Position numbers and translations under genes: made by a program. Shown here one piece after another: positions 1 through 7,691 of a DNA stretch of 7,756 nucleotides. Origin of the DNA: Treponema sp. (GTDB lineage Bacteria > Spirochaetota > Spirochaetia > Treponematales > Treponemataceae); contig JAEDFX010000100.1 of assembly GCA_016297805.1 (NCBI GenBank), positions 1 to 7,756 on the forward strand, written 5' to 3'. How positions within the stretch are numbered: the stretch's first letter is position 1; the number at the start of each line of letters is the position of its first letter. The notes beneath the pieces are model-generated. The model ran no database searches. It saw only the letters and a list, made by a program, of their open reading frames with translations, and was not told where the DNA came from.

Positions 1-2629
1 CAAACTTTTGATTTTCATAAATTTTAGCAAGTTTTCCACCATCCCCCTGTAACTGCACATACGGCGGATTACCAATCACAACATCAAATCCATCTTTAAT
101 TCCGAACATCCATTCTGCATCAAAGAATGAACTTGCAGGTGCACTCTGGTCGTAAGGGTTCCATGCTGCAAGCTGTTTGGCATCTTCCGGGGAATAAACC
201 TGTTCTTCTTCCAAAAGTTTTGAAAGTTCCTTTCTGAGTTTTTCGTCCTCCTCCCGGTTTTCTTTTTTCTCCTGTGCTGTTTTTGCGCTAAAGTGAACTT
301 TTCGGATTTCTCCAAGTTTTTTGGTAATTTCGTCAATTCTCGGATTTGCAAACAGAGCCATATCATCTGTTTTCTTTGCTTTTCCAATCAACGTATTTGC
401 CGCAACAAATTTTGTCTCAAGGTTAGGAAGAGGATTATAGCCGTAATTTTCTTCAGGATGATTTTCTATCTTTGGCTGCTCGCAAATCAGGCTGATAAAG
501 AAACGCAGTTTACTGATTTGTACGGCAATGGGCTGAATGTCCACGCCAAAAATTGAATCCTGAATGATTCTTGTTTTAAGGCTGTAAAGATATTTTGCAT
601 ACTCAAAATCATTGTCCTCTTCTGCTACATCAATTGAAAGAGCCGGCTTTTCTTCGTTTCTGTACTGACGGAATTTATTTTGAACATTATAGCTTCTGTA
701 CTGCCAGATAATGTCTTTTGTGTCTTCATCAACAATCTGGTGAATGTCTGTTTTTGTTTTTATTGTGTTAAAGCTTTTTCCGTCATCAATCCGCCCTTGA
801 CTGAAAAGATTTGCAATAGTGCTTTTGCCAATTTTTTTGTTGTGTTTGTTGATTATCTCTTTTACATGAAGAGCTAAATCCTGGGAATTATAAATTGTAT
901 TTTCTTCTTTTCCATTGACATAAAGCTTGAATTCCTGATTTCCAAGATACTCAGCATTGATTTTGAGGCTTTCATCAGGATTATAATTTACAGACTGGCC
1001 TTTTTTTATGTAAAGGTTGTGTTCTGATTTTGTACTGGCACTGAGCTTGTCTAAAAGAACATGAATCTCTACCAGCTTGTTCAATATTCCCATTGGGAAT
1101 GCACCGGAACCGCAGGCTGGGTCAATGATTTTTATTTCAAATAGAACACTTCGGACTTTATTAATCTGTTCCTCGCTAAGTTTTATTTCTGAATCATCAG
1201 CTTTATTGTCATTTGTAAGTTTTTCAAGATTCTCTTCGCTTATATCTGGTACTTTTTCCTGCAAATATGCCTTTATAGAAGAGTTTACCATGTAAGAAAC
1301 TATTTCACGCGGAGTATAAAAAGAACCGCTTTCTTTACGGGCACTTTCTCTTGTTTCGGGGTTATAAGTTCCAAGAAGGTTTTCAAAAATCTTTCCCAAA
1401 AGCTCCGGATCCAAAGCAACCTGAACATCACTTGGAGTTGATTCTTCTACGGTAAAATTATAGCGGCTCAAGATTGTGATAAGACCTGGCTGCTTTTCAT
1501 CTTCATTCCAGAAAAGAATGTTTGGAACAAATGCTCTTCTGTCTTTATTGCGGCTAAAGCCATCTACATAATGAACTTTGTGGCTTGTGTTGTTTTCAGT
1601 CGGTTCATCCCAATCAAGGCACTCAAACAAACCGCCGTTTAAGAATGGAACATCAAGGAACTTTTGTACCATCTCCTTTGGCGAAAGGTTAAAGAATGAA
1701 CCTTCATTTGCATCCCTAAAATATGTTTTTATTCCATACTGCTCATTTGCAACACCAGCTTTTGAGACTTCCGCAAAGGCTCTTTCTTCAATCTTTTTAT
1801 TCAATGCCCCAAAAAAAAGATTCTGTAAAACCGCATTGTAGTAGTTGCCCTTTTTGTCAGAAGTAAAATCTGCATCTGTAAGGATTTCTGCAAGTTCATT
1901 CTTATTAAAAATCCATGTCGGAATAAGATTTTTCTGTTTGATGAACCAGACAAACATGATTCGTGTAATCAAGCGAATAAGGTTTATTTCATTTTTTTCT
2001 GTTGTAAGGTCTGCATTTGCCGCGATGCACTTATCGCTTGGGAATTTACATACTTTGCAAGCCCAGTCACTGTACCATGTAAAAAGCTGGCCGAAGAATT
2101 CTTTTGTAAGGGATTCTACACTGAACGCAGAAATCATATCCTTATCAGTTATTCGGTCTAATTTGGCAAGTGCATTGAACCGTTCCGCAATTGTCCTGCA
2201 GCCGTGGTTTACGCCACACAAATAGGTATATCTTTTTGCATTTGTTGAATCTTTTCTAGAGTCACCTTTATTTACAAAGCTTACGCGCCAATCTTTTGTG
2301 TTATCTGTAAAATGAAAGAAGATGATTGCGCTGGAATCGTTCGTCATTATTTTTCTGACACAATTTTGAATTGCAACACGACTTCGCTTTAATGCAACAG
2401 TATCTTTTAACTCAACATCAGCAAAAGTGATTGGAAATCCACCGCGAACCTGGGCAATAATGCTGAATGACTTTACAAGCCGTTTGTCGCTTTCTGATAA
2501 CTGCTGATTATCCGTTAATGTCGCATCCTTTGCCTTGTCAAAAATAGGTTTAATAACTTCACTAAAGATTCTATCTTTTCCGGGATATTTGTTTTCAAAA
2601 AGTGTGCGAAGGTTTGTTGCTGCTGTCAT
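1..2629 (-). CDS. Eco57I-type adenine-specific DNA methyltransferase (type IIG-like), C-terminus beyond window
   Basis: An open frame of 876 codons runs from the ATG at 2629 to the left edge with no stop, so the C-terminus is missing. It transfers methyl from S-adenosylmethionine to adenine N6 in DNA, judged by motif I DPACGSGAF (503-511, positions 1097-1123) and motif IV NPPY (854-857, positions 59-70). Other Eco57I-family landmarks are FLNGGLFE (329-336), GSFYTPREIV (435-444) and IFGVDIQPIAVQISKLR (693-709). The N-terminal 160 residues contain VELK (72-75) and RYTYLCGVNHGCRT (133-146), resembling the N-terminal region of type IIG-like enzymes; VELK could be the E-x-K of a PD-(D/E)xK nuclease, which is uncertain. 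Residues about 530-650 look like an extra insertion. Family members are commonly 1000 residues or longer, so the target recognition domain probably lies beyond the left edge. It follows the AlbA_2 gene with a 4-base overlap. The methylase call is secure; the restriction activity of this polypeptide is not. Confidence 0.92.
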   Translation of the reverse strand, partial: MTAATNLRTLFENKYPGKDRIFSEVIKPIFDKAKDATLTDNQQLSESDKRLVKSFSIIAQVRGGFPITFADVELKDTVALKRSRVAIQNCVRKIMTNDSSAIIFFHFTDNTKDWRVSFVNKGDSRKDSTNAKRYTYLCGVNHGCRTIAERFNALAKLDRITDKDMISAFSVESLTKEFFGQLFTWYSDWACKVCKFPSDKCIAANADLTTEKNEINLIRLITRIMFVWFIKQKNLIPTWIFNKNELAEILTDADFTSDKKGNYYNAVLQNLFFGALNKKIEERAFAEVSKAGVANEQYGIKTYFRDANEGSFFNLSPKEMVQKFLDVPFLNGGLFECLDWDEPTENNTSHKVHYVDGFSRNKDRRAFVPNILFWNEDEKQPGLITILSRYNFTVEESTPSDVQVALDPELLGKIFENLLGTYNPETRESARKESGSFYTPREIVSYMVNSSIKAYLQEKVPDISEENLEKLTNDNKADDSEIKLSEEQINKVRSVLFEIKIIDPACGSGAFPMGILNKLVEIHVLLDKLSASTKSEHNLYIKKGQSVNYNPDESLKINAEYLGNQEFKLYVNGKEENTIYNSQDLALHVKEIINKHNKKIGKSTIANLFSQGRIDDGKSFNTIKTKTDIHQIVDEDTKDIIWQYRSYNVQNKFRQYRNEEKPALSIDVAEEDNDFEYAKYLYSLKTRIIQDSIFGVDIQPIAVQISKLRFFISLICEQPKIENHPEENYGYNPLPNLETKFVAANTLIGKAKKTDDMALFANPRIDEITKKLGEIRKVHFSAKTAQEKKENREEDEKLRKELSKLLEEEQVYSPEDAKQLAAWNPYDQSAPASSFFDAEWMFGIKDGFDVVIGNPPYVQLQGDGGKLAKIYENQKF
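680..1042 (-). other. Apparent insertion domain inside the methyltransferase (residues about 530-650)
   Basis: In Eco57I-type methylases as I know them, motif I and its following helix (here ILNKLVEIHVLLDKL) are followed after a modest spacer by the YGVDIQPIAVQI motif. Here about 180 residues intervene. The first 110-120 read like a separate small alpha/beta unit: beta-like NQEFKLYVNGKEENTIY, then helical LALHVKEIINKHNKKI and KSTIANLFSQGRID. There is no Cys start or His-Asn end, so it is not an intein. The frame is open throughout. The boundaries are estimates and the fold is unrecognised. Confidence 0.45.
1811..1818 (-). repeat. Homopolymer T8 followed by G4 in the methyltransferase coding strand
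   Basis: On the coding strand eight T residues run straight into four G residues (1807-1810) within codons for Leu-Phe-Phe-Gly, near residue 271-274. A slippage event here would truncate the methyltransferase before its catalytic motifs. Runs of this length are only weakly mutable and can occur by chance in AT-rich DNA. Confidence 0.6.
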
Positions 2630-4128
2630 TTATTTGCTCCAGTATCTGTAGATTTTATTATTTCCCAATGTCCGCCCTTGTCTGCACCGACACGACGGAT
2701 TATGTTTTTTTCTTTAAGCTTTGCAAAAAGTCGTTCTGCCTGGCGTTTACTTATATTCAGCTTTTCAGATGCTTCATGAGCCGTCAGGTTTGCATTTGCT
2801 TTTATAAGTGTAAAGATTCGTTCTTCATTTACACCGACATTTACACCGACATTTACACCGACATTTACACCGACATCTGATAGGTCAATTTTCTGTGAAC
2901 CTTCCCTGTTTTCTATGAGTTTTTCTTTATTTATTCCGCCATTTTCAAGGAAAACCGTTGTCTTAAAAACATCGCCCTCTTCTAAAATAGGTTCAGTGCT
3001 GGAATAGATTTTTGTGAACTTATACAGGTTGCGTACACCCGAACCGAGTGTATCTGCCATTCCAAGTTCCATAAAAAACTTTGCGATGAGAGGATTCTTT
3101 GGGTAAGGCGTAAAATTTTCGGGAGTGAGCCGTCCGAATTTTGTGGAGCGGTTCCAGTTTTCGGTATAAAGGCTGTCTTTTGTGATAATCAGCTTTGCAG
3201 GATATGCACTTGAATACTCGCGGTGAACAAGCGTATTCACGACAACCTCGCGGGCAATCTTGTCGCGCACGCTAGTCGAAAGATTGTCAACCAAGAAAAA
3301 ACGGTCGTCCGTATGCTTTTGGACAAACTCCATCAGCCTCTCGTAGCTTTCTATAAGATTTGTCTCTACAATCAGTCGGTCATCATAACGGTCTGGGTTC
3401 TTATAGCGGAAAATTGCATCCGTTTTATATGCAGGAAGACATGATTGAATTGCAGTGTCCTTTCCAAACAAAAGTATTGCCGCAAGATTAAAGCCTTTTT
3501 TTCCAGTTATAAGATTATCTTCGTAAAGCCCTGCACTTTTGAAGATATCCATTGCATCCATGTCTTTCCACGGATGAAGAGTATTCTTAATCTGTACAAG
3601 CTGTTTAACTTTTGGAATCAAATCAAGCCGCAAGTGGTCGAGCGTCGCATACGGAAGAAGCATCCGCTCATAAAAATCATGAGACTTTCTGTTGTAAAGA
3701 TTCGCCACTAAATCGACAGATTTTGTTATGTCCTGATCAGCATCGCCATTCCGGTCAAAAACTTTGCCGTCACAAAACTCAACATCAGAATTAACAGGCA
3801 CGTACACCCAAAGAATCGTTTTTTCCTCGTAGTCGTATTCTTCAAGATTCAGGAAGAGCGATGGACGAATTTTATTAGGATTGTTTAGTATATTTATAAA
3901 ATCCGTTTTGATTTTTTTAACGGCGGCCTGTTCAACGCCCAAAACATTTCCAGAATCGTCAACTCCAAGCAGAATAAAACCGCCGTAACGGTTGGAAAAC
4001 GAGCAGACTGTCTCAAAAACCGAAGTCGGCAAAGCATTCTTGCATTTTTTGAATTCAACAGTAAATCCTTCACCGTCTTTAAGGAGTTTTTCCAGTTTTC
4101 TATTTGTCAAAATACTGCTGTCTGTCAT
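2626..4128 (-). CDS. Schlafen AlbA_2 / ATPase / winged-helix protein (COG2865-like predicted regulator)
   Basis: A 500-residue protein with the domain order of COG2865-like predicted transcriptional regulators. Residues about 15-130 are the Schlafen AlbA_2 nucleic-acid-binding domain: E20, then VEFK with E25 and K27, followed by FSNRYGG (44-50) and ILLGVDDSG (52-60). Residues about 285-395 resemble the HATPase_c_4 GHKL-type ATP-binding region, with E294 and N298 in REVVVNTLVHREY and the glycine motif LGSGVRN (361-367). A spacer then holds four VGVN units (419-434), followed by a winged helix-turn-helix (about 435-490, EASEKLNISKRQAERLFAKL). The ATG has a well-placed Shine-Dalgarno, and the TGA overlaps the methyltransferase start as ATGA. 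Known members are mostly regulators of unproven mechanism. Within this operon it may control expression or act as a sensor or effector; the acidic AlbA_2 residues also leave an RNase activity possible. Parts of the gene look GC-richer than the helicase gene. Confidence 0.9.
   Translation of the reverse strand: MTDSSILTNRKLEKLLKDGEGFTVEFKKCKNALPTSVFETVCSFSNRYGGFILLGVDDSGNVLGVEQAAVKKIKTDFINILNNPNKIRPSLFLNLEEYDYEEKTILWVYVPVNSDVEFCDGKVFDRNGDADQDITKSVDLVANLYNRKSHDFYERMLLPYATLDHLRLDLIPKVKQLVQIKNTLHPWKDMDAMDIFKSAGLYEDNLITGKKGFNLAAILLFGKDTAIQSCLPAYKTDAIFRYKNPDRYDDRLIVETNLIESYERLMEFVQKHTDDRFFLVDNLSTSVRDKIAREVVVNTLVHREYSSAYPAKLIITKDSLYTENWNRSTKFGRLTPENFTPYPKNPLIAKFFMELGMADTLGSGVRNLYKFTKIYSSTEPILEEGDVFKTTVFLENGGINKEKLIENREGSQKIDLSDVGVNVGVNVGVNVGVNEERIFTLIKANANLTAHEASEKLNISKRQAERLFAKLKEKNIIRRVGADKGGHWEIIKSTDTGANK
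2637..2640 (-). promoter_or_regulatory. Ribosome binding site of the methyltransferase gene
   Basis: GGAG on the minus strand lies 7 bases before the ATG at 2629, inside the last codons of the AlbA_2 gene. With the ATGA stop/start overlap it fixes this start and indicates termination-reinitiation coupling. Confidence 0.6.
2826..2876 (-). repeat. 12-bp tandem repeat encoding (VGVN)x4
   Basis: Four perfect copies of a 12-base unit plus 3 bases of a fifth (51 bp, period 12) lie within the AlbA_2 gene. On the coding strand the unit is GTCGGTGTAAAT, which encodes Val-Gly-Val-Asn, and the four encoded copies are residues 419-434. The tract sits exactly at the hinge between the ATPase module and the winged helix. 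Because the unit is a multiple of three, gain or loss of copies by slippage would change the linker length without breaking the frame. The copies are identical even at synonymous positions, which implies recent duplication or continuing homogenisation. Confidence 0.97.
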
Positions 4129-4134
4129 TTTTAA

Positions 4135-4140
4135 TCCTTT
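4135..4140 (-). promoter_or_regulatory. Ribosome binding site of the AlbA_2/ATPase gene
   Basis: On the minus strand AAAGGA begins on the last base of the helicase TAA stop and sits 6 bases before the ATG at 4128. Only 11 bases separate the two genes, which leaves no room for a separate promoter or terminator. Confidence 0.6.
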
Positions 4141-7100
4141 TATTTAACTACAAACTCTATTGCTAATTCTGTACTTACATTTTCATTCTGAACTCTTGTA
4201 AATTTGTACAGATATTCTACATCACTTTCAATTTTAATGTTACCAAGACCATCGTTTGTAAAATCCATATTTATGATCTTGTTTATCAATGAATGATTTC
4301 CGTCTTCTATGGAGTTACAAATTTCATCCAGTTTGTCAAAAGTATCATCATTTAAATTTCCCATGTTGTAGAGAGCCTTAATTTTTTTTCTGGCTGTTGC
4401 CTTTTCTTTTTCTCCAGTTCTGATTTTACTTTTCATAGAAAGCTGGGCATTCTGTTTGTCACTGGCATAACAATTTAAAACTGAAATTTTATATTTTTCA
4501 TTAAGTTCATAATCTGTTTCTATTCCTTCGTTGTGTGACAATGGTTTTAACGTTTCAAAAAATTCCAGCTGGCCAACTTTTTTCGCGCTTCCGGTATCTT
4601 TTCCAATGTAAAGATTTGACTGAATTAAATTATGTGCTTTGTCCAATTCATGTAAGCTTGCAAAAGCAAGATGTTGATCATTTTTAATAGTAGAAACTAC
4701 TTCGCCAGTAATCTTTTTTAATGCTTCATATTCATTCGGCTTTTCGGATTTTAAATCTCTCAATTCTGCAATAAACGGCATGATTGGAGTTTCTGCATCT
4801 TCCAGTTCTTCATGTTCCACTTTGTCAAAGTGCTTGACTTCTTCTTCTGTGGAATAAATTTGGCTGTCTTCGCCAAATAATTCATGGAAAGCTTGGAGTT
4901 TTACATAAGTTCTATTTTTCAGGTTAATCTGATTGTCACCTAAAGTAGAAGGATAAAAATTATAGTTCCAGATTTTCTTAGCTTCTGTACCAATACGGTT
5001 TATGCGGCCAAGTCTCTGCATAAGGCGTGTGGCATTCCATGGAGAGTCATAATTCAAAATAGAATTTGCTCTGTGCAGGTTTACGCCTTCTGCAAGTACA
5101 TCTGTTGTAATTAAAATCTGGTAATCGTCTTTTTTGGTACCTTTATAATTTGCATCAAAATTTGCTGCAATAATATCTTTCATATCATCTCGATTTTTTG
5201 CTGTTATTGAAAGAACATTGCAATCTGGAATAGGCATTTCATTTAATTTTTGAACCAGAGCTATTTGAGTCGCAATACATTCTGTAAAGATAACAAGTTT
5301 CTTTGTTTTGTTTCTTGTAGGACTCATGAAATCTGATGCGGTTCTATAAATAAAGGTACTCATTTTTGGATCGGAAGTTTGTACATCCCATTTAGAGCAA
5401 AGATCTTCAATAAGCCTTAAATCATTTTTTAAAAGCTCAATATACTTTGAATCAAAATCCTTCTGTTTGTATTCCTGATTAGGGCCTTCGTTTTCATTAC
5501 CAGAGTTCTTCTTGTTTGCTTTTTTTGCTTTACTGGCAATTACATTAAGGCATTCATCAAAACTTCCATTTTTTGAAATTGAAACATCTGAAAGTTCTTT
5601 ATTTACATCAATGTCAGGACAAATGAAGATTCTGTCTTTTTCCCACATTTTGAGCATATTTTCTGAATAGCGATGTAAATTATGAAGAGATTCCTTAAAT
5701 GCGGCCTGTGAACTTTCCAGACGTTTAACAAGAAGAAGCTCCATTATCTGGGCAAGCCGTTGAGAGGTTCCTTCTGCCGTCAGGTTTCTTGTTTCATGCC
5801 GTTTTTTGTCTTTTTCGGCTTTTAAATACTCAATTGCTCTATAACGATAGTATCCTAATCCGTCATCACCAGCGGTTGCACCAAAATCAAGAACAGGCTG
5901 ACCTTCTTCATCTGTATCAACATGGCTTACTTGCGGCGCAATAATATTTATAGTCTGATTAAAAAGATTTCCTAAATCACCTTTCATCTCGTAAGGAATT
6001 GCAACAGGTTTCTGAATTTTAGGGAAGCTAAGTCCCTGATTTTTCATATCATCTGTATAATAGCACTCAATATCGGTACGAGTCCGGCGAATAACTAAAG
6101 GTTCAACAATCCGTCTTCTGATATCTTCTGAATCTTCTTTTAAGGCGGCTTTATCTCTTTCTAATTCTGCTTTTGTTTTTAGGACTTTTTTACCGTCTAC
6201 AAATTTTTCTTTACTGATATAAGTCTTGTATCTCTGCTGTTTTTCATAGAAATAACTTTCCAATTTATTTCCGTATGAGCCAAGGTTATCAAGAGTTGAA
6301 TTATTATGTTCTCTTTGGAACAAGTATATTTGATTTCGTAAGTCGTAAGGGGCATTATTCTGCGGAGTTGCCGACAAGAGAACAACATAAGGCTGAGGTG
6401 CAATAGAACCGATAAGATCATCCAATTTTTGATACATAATAGTTCCGTCGTTTCTGAATCTATGGCTTTCATCAACAACTATCATTCCATAATTAGATTT
6501 CTTGAAAGAAGAATCAAAGTCATCATTGGCGACATATTCATCTGCTTCATTTACATCTTCTAAGCAGCCTATAGTTGTTAAGGTGATTAATGGTTTTAAC
6601 AGTCTGTCAGAATTTTCATTTTTATCAAAATATTCAATGGAATCGATCCAACTCTGTTTAATTGCCGGAGGTGTAATTATTAAAATTGGATTTTTGAATC
6701 CTGTTTCTATGAGATGGCGTTTTATGACCATAAGTGCAGTAAATGTTTTCCCCAAACCAACAACATCGGCCAGTATAAAACCATGGTGCCGTTTCATAAT
6801 GGCAAATCCCTGGTTTACAGCTTCTTTTTGATATGTCAGTTTCTTAAAGTCAGGGTCTTTAGGCATATAATCATCAGGAATAATTTTACCGTCAAAATTA
6901 ACAACTTCATCAAACTGATCAATAAGGAATTTTAAATAGGTCTCATGCGGAGTAAGAACCGTACAAGAGTCTGCAATTGGCGGTAAGTTTGCCTGATTGT
7001 ATGGAGTTTTTTTAGCTTCTTTTCCAACAGGAGAATTTTGGATTTCAACTACAAATTCTTTTGTCCAATCCTCGGAAAGAGCCCATTTTTCGTTAAACCA

Positions 7101-7691
7101 TTGGATATGTCCTTTCTTAGTACCCGAACTCTGATGATTTACAATCATTCCATTAGTTTCAAGATAATTAAGTTCAGAATTTCCAATTAATCCCTTTTCA
7201 GTAAAATTACTGCTTCCTACAATTCCTAATGAATTATCATCTGTTCCATCTGTAAAAATATAGCATTTTGAATGAAAAAATTGTTTTTCATCGTCTTCAT
7301 TTAGTTTAAAAATGTGAACTTCGATTTTCTTTTCTTCGTTGCAATAATTCATTAAAAGATTAGCTGCATTCTGGTAGGATTGATTATTCAATTCAACATT
7401 TTGCAAATCAATTTTAATATAATCCTGAGGATATTGTTTTGCCGTCTTGTATGAATCTGCTGTTAAATCCTTTTGATACACATTAGGGTCTTTTCCAATT
7501 AATAAGCGCAGTTTCGTTTCGTCTTTTTCCAAGAATTTTTTCAGGGATTCTGTTATTAATGCTGTTCCTTTTAAATCCCAGTATCCTGTAGCAATACATA
7601 TTTCTTGAATTTCTGGAATATTAATTATTTCATTTAAAGTATCTACAAGTTTTAGGTTCTGTGAATTATCTATAAGAGTATTTCCTAACAT
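4140..7691 (-). CDS. PLD-domain SNF2/HepA-type helicase, putative restriction or defence nuclease-helicase
   Basis: A 1183-residue soluble protein with no signal peptide or membrane segment. Residues about 1-200 form a phospholipase D-like domain with one HKD motif: H140-S-K142, D148, then GSSNF at 159-163. With one copy, such domains normally dimerise to build a nuclease site. Residues about 280-540 and 790-915 are the two RecA-like lobes of an SF2 SNF2/HepA helicase. They carry Walker A GLGKT (312-316), Walker B DESH (407-410), motif III SATP (440-443), motif V TTDVLAEGVNL (862-872) and motif VI QRLGRINRIG (892-901). All catalytic positions look intact. About 250 residues separate the lobes, including a Lys/Asn/Glu-rich linker near 720-745. 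The C-terminus (about 920-1183) is unassigned. The ATG abuts the upstream stop and has a good Shine-Dalgarno. The likely role, inferred from the methyltransferase two genes downstream, is ATP-driven translocation on, and cleavage of, unmethylated foreign DNA. A chromatin-remodeller-like or repair role is possible but less likely. Confidence 0.93.
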   Translation of the reverse strand: MLGNTLIDNSQNLKLVDTLNEIINIPEIQEICIATGYWDLKGTALITESLKKFLEKDETKLRLLIGKDPNVYQKDLTADSYKTAKQYPQDYIKIDLQNVELNNQSYQNAANLLMNYCNEEKKIEVHIFKLNEDDEKQFFHSKCYIFTDGTDDNSLGIVGSSNFTEKGLIGNSELNYLETNGMIVNHQSSGTKKGHIQWFNEKWALSEDWTKEFVVEIQNSPVGKEAKKTPYNQANLPPIADSCTVLTPHETYLKFLIDQFDEVVNFDGKIIPDDYMPKDPDFKKLTYQKEAVNQGFAIMKRHHGFILADVVGLGKTFTALMVIKRHLIETGFKNPILIITPPAIKQSWIDSIEYFDKNENSDRLLKPLITLTTIGCLEDVNEADEYVANDDFDSSFKKSNYGMIVVDESHRFRNDGTIMYQKLDDLIGSIAPQPYVVLLSATPQNNAPYDLRNQIYLFQREHNNSTLDNLGSYGNKLESYFYEKQQRYKTYISKEKFVDGKKVLKTKAELERDKAALKEDSEDIRRRIVEPLVIRRTRTDIECYYTDDMKNQGLSFPKIQKPVAIPYEMKGDLGNLFNQTINIIAPQVSHVDTDEEGQPVLDFGATAGDDGLGYYRYRAIEYLKAEKDKKRHETRNLTAEGTSQRLAQIMELLLVKRLESSQAAFKESLHNLHRYSENMLKMWEKDRIFICPDIDVNKELSDVSISKNGSFDECLNVIASKAKKANKKNSGNENEGPNQEYKQKDFDSKYIELLKNDLRLIEDLCSKWDVQTSDPKMSTFIYRTASDFMSPTRNKTKKLVIFTECIATQIALVQKLNEMPIPDCNVLSITAKNRDDMKDIIAANFDANYKGTKKDDYQILITTDVLAEGVNLHRANSILNYDSPWNATRLMQRLGRINRIGTEAKKIWNYNFYPSTLGDNQINLKNRTYVKLQAFHELFGEDSQIYSTEEEVKHFDKVEHEELEDAETPIMPFIAELRDLKSEKPNEYEALKKITGEVVSTIKNDQHLAFASLHELDKAHNLIQSNLYIGKDTGSAKKVGQLEFFETLKPLSHNEGIETDYELNEKYKISVLNCYASDKQNAQLSMKSKIRTGEKEKATARKKIKALYNMGNLNDDTFDKLDEICNSIEDGNHSLINKIINMDFTNDGLGNIKIESDVEYLYKFTRVQNENVSTELAIEFVVK

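Noticed and set aside
76..387. Minus-strand open frame of 103 codons rich in Lys/Arg
   Set aside because: It is the same strand but a different frame from the methyltransferase, which is open here and carries the NPPY motif just downstream.
680..1042. Intein in the methyltransferase
   Set aside because: The segment is too short, and no Cys/Ser start, His-Asn end or homing endonuclease motif is seen.
1845..2225. Plus-strand open frame of 126 codons
   Set aside because: Fully antisense to the methyltransferase, whose frame shows conserved family motifs; the composition is that of a shadow frame.
2826..2876. CRISPR array
   Set aside because: The units are 12 bp, directly tandem, without spacers, and lie inside a coding frame; this is a coding microsatellite-like repeat.
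2602..2880. Plus-strand open frame ending in repeated YTDI
   Set aside because: It lies antisense to the AlbA_2 gene and the methylase start; the YTDI repeat is simply the 12-bp VGVN repeat read on the other strand, and there is no Shine-Dalgarno or recognisable protein.
4129..4139. Promoter or terminator between the helicase and AlbA_2 genes
   Set aside because: The 11-base gap holds only the Shine-Dalgarno and A-rich spacer; there is no room for a -35/-10 pair and no hairpin.
6197..6478. Minus-strand open frame of 93 codons inside the helicase gene
   Set aside because: An out-of-frame shadow within the helicase region that contains motifs II and III in the correct frame.
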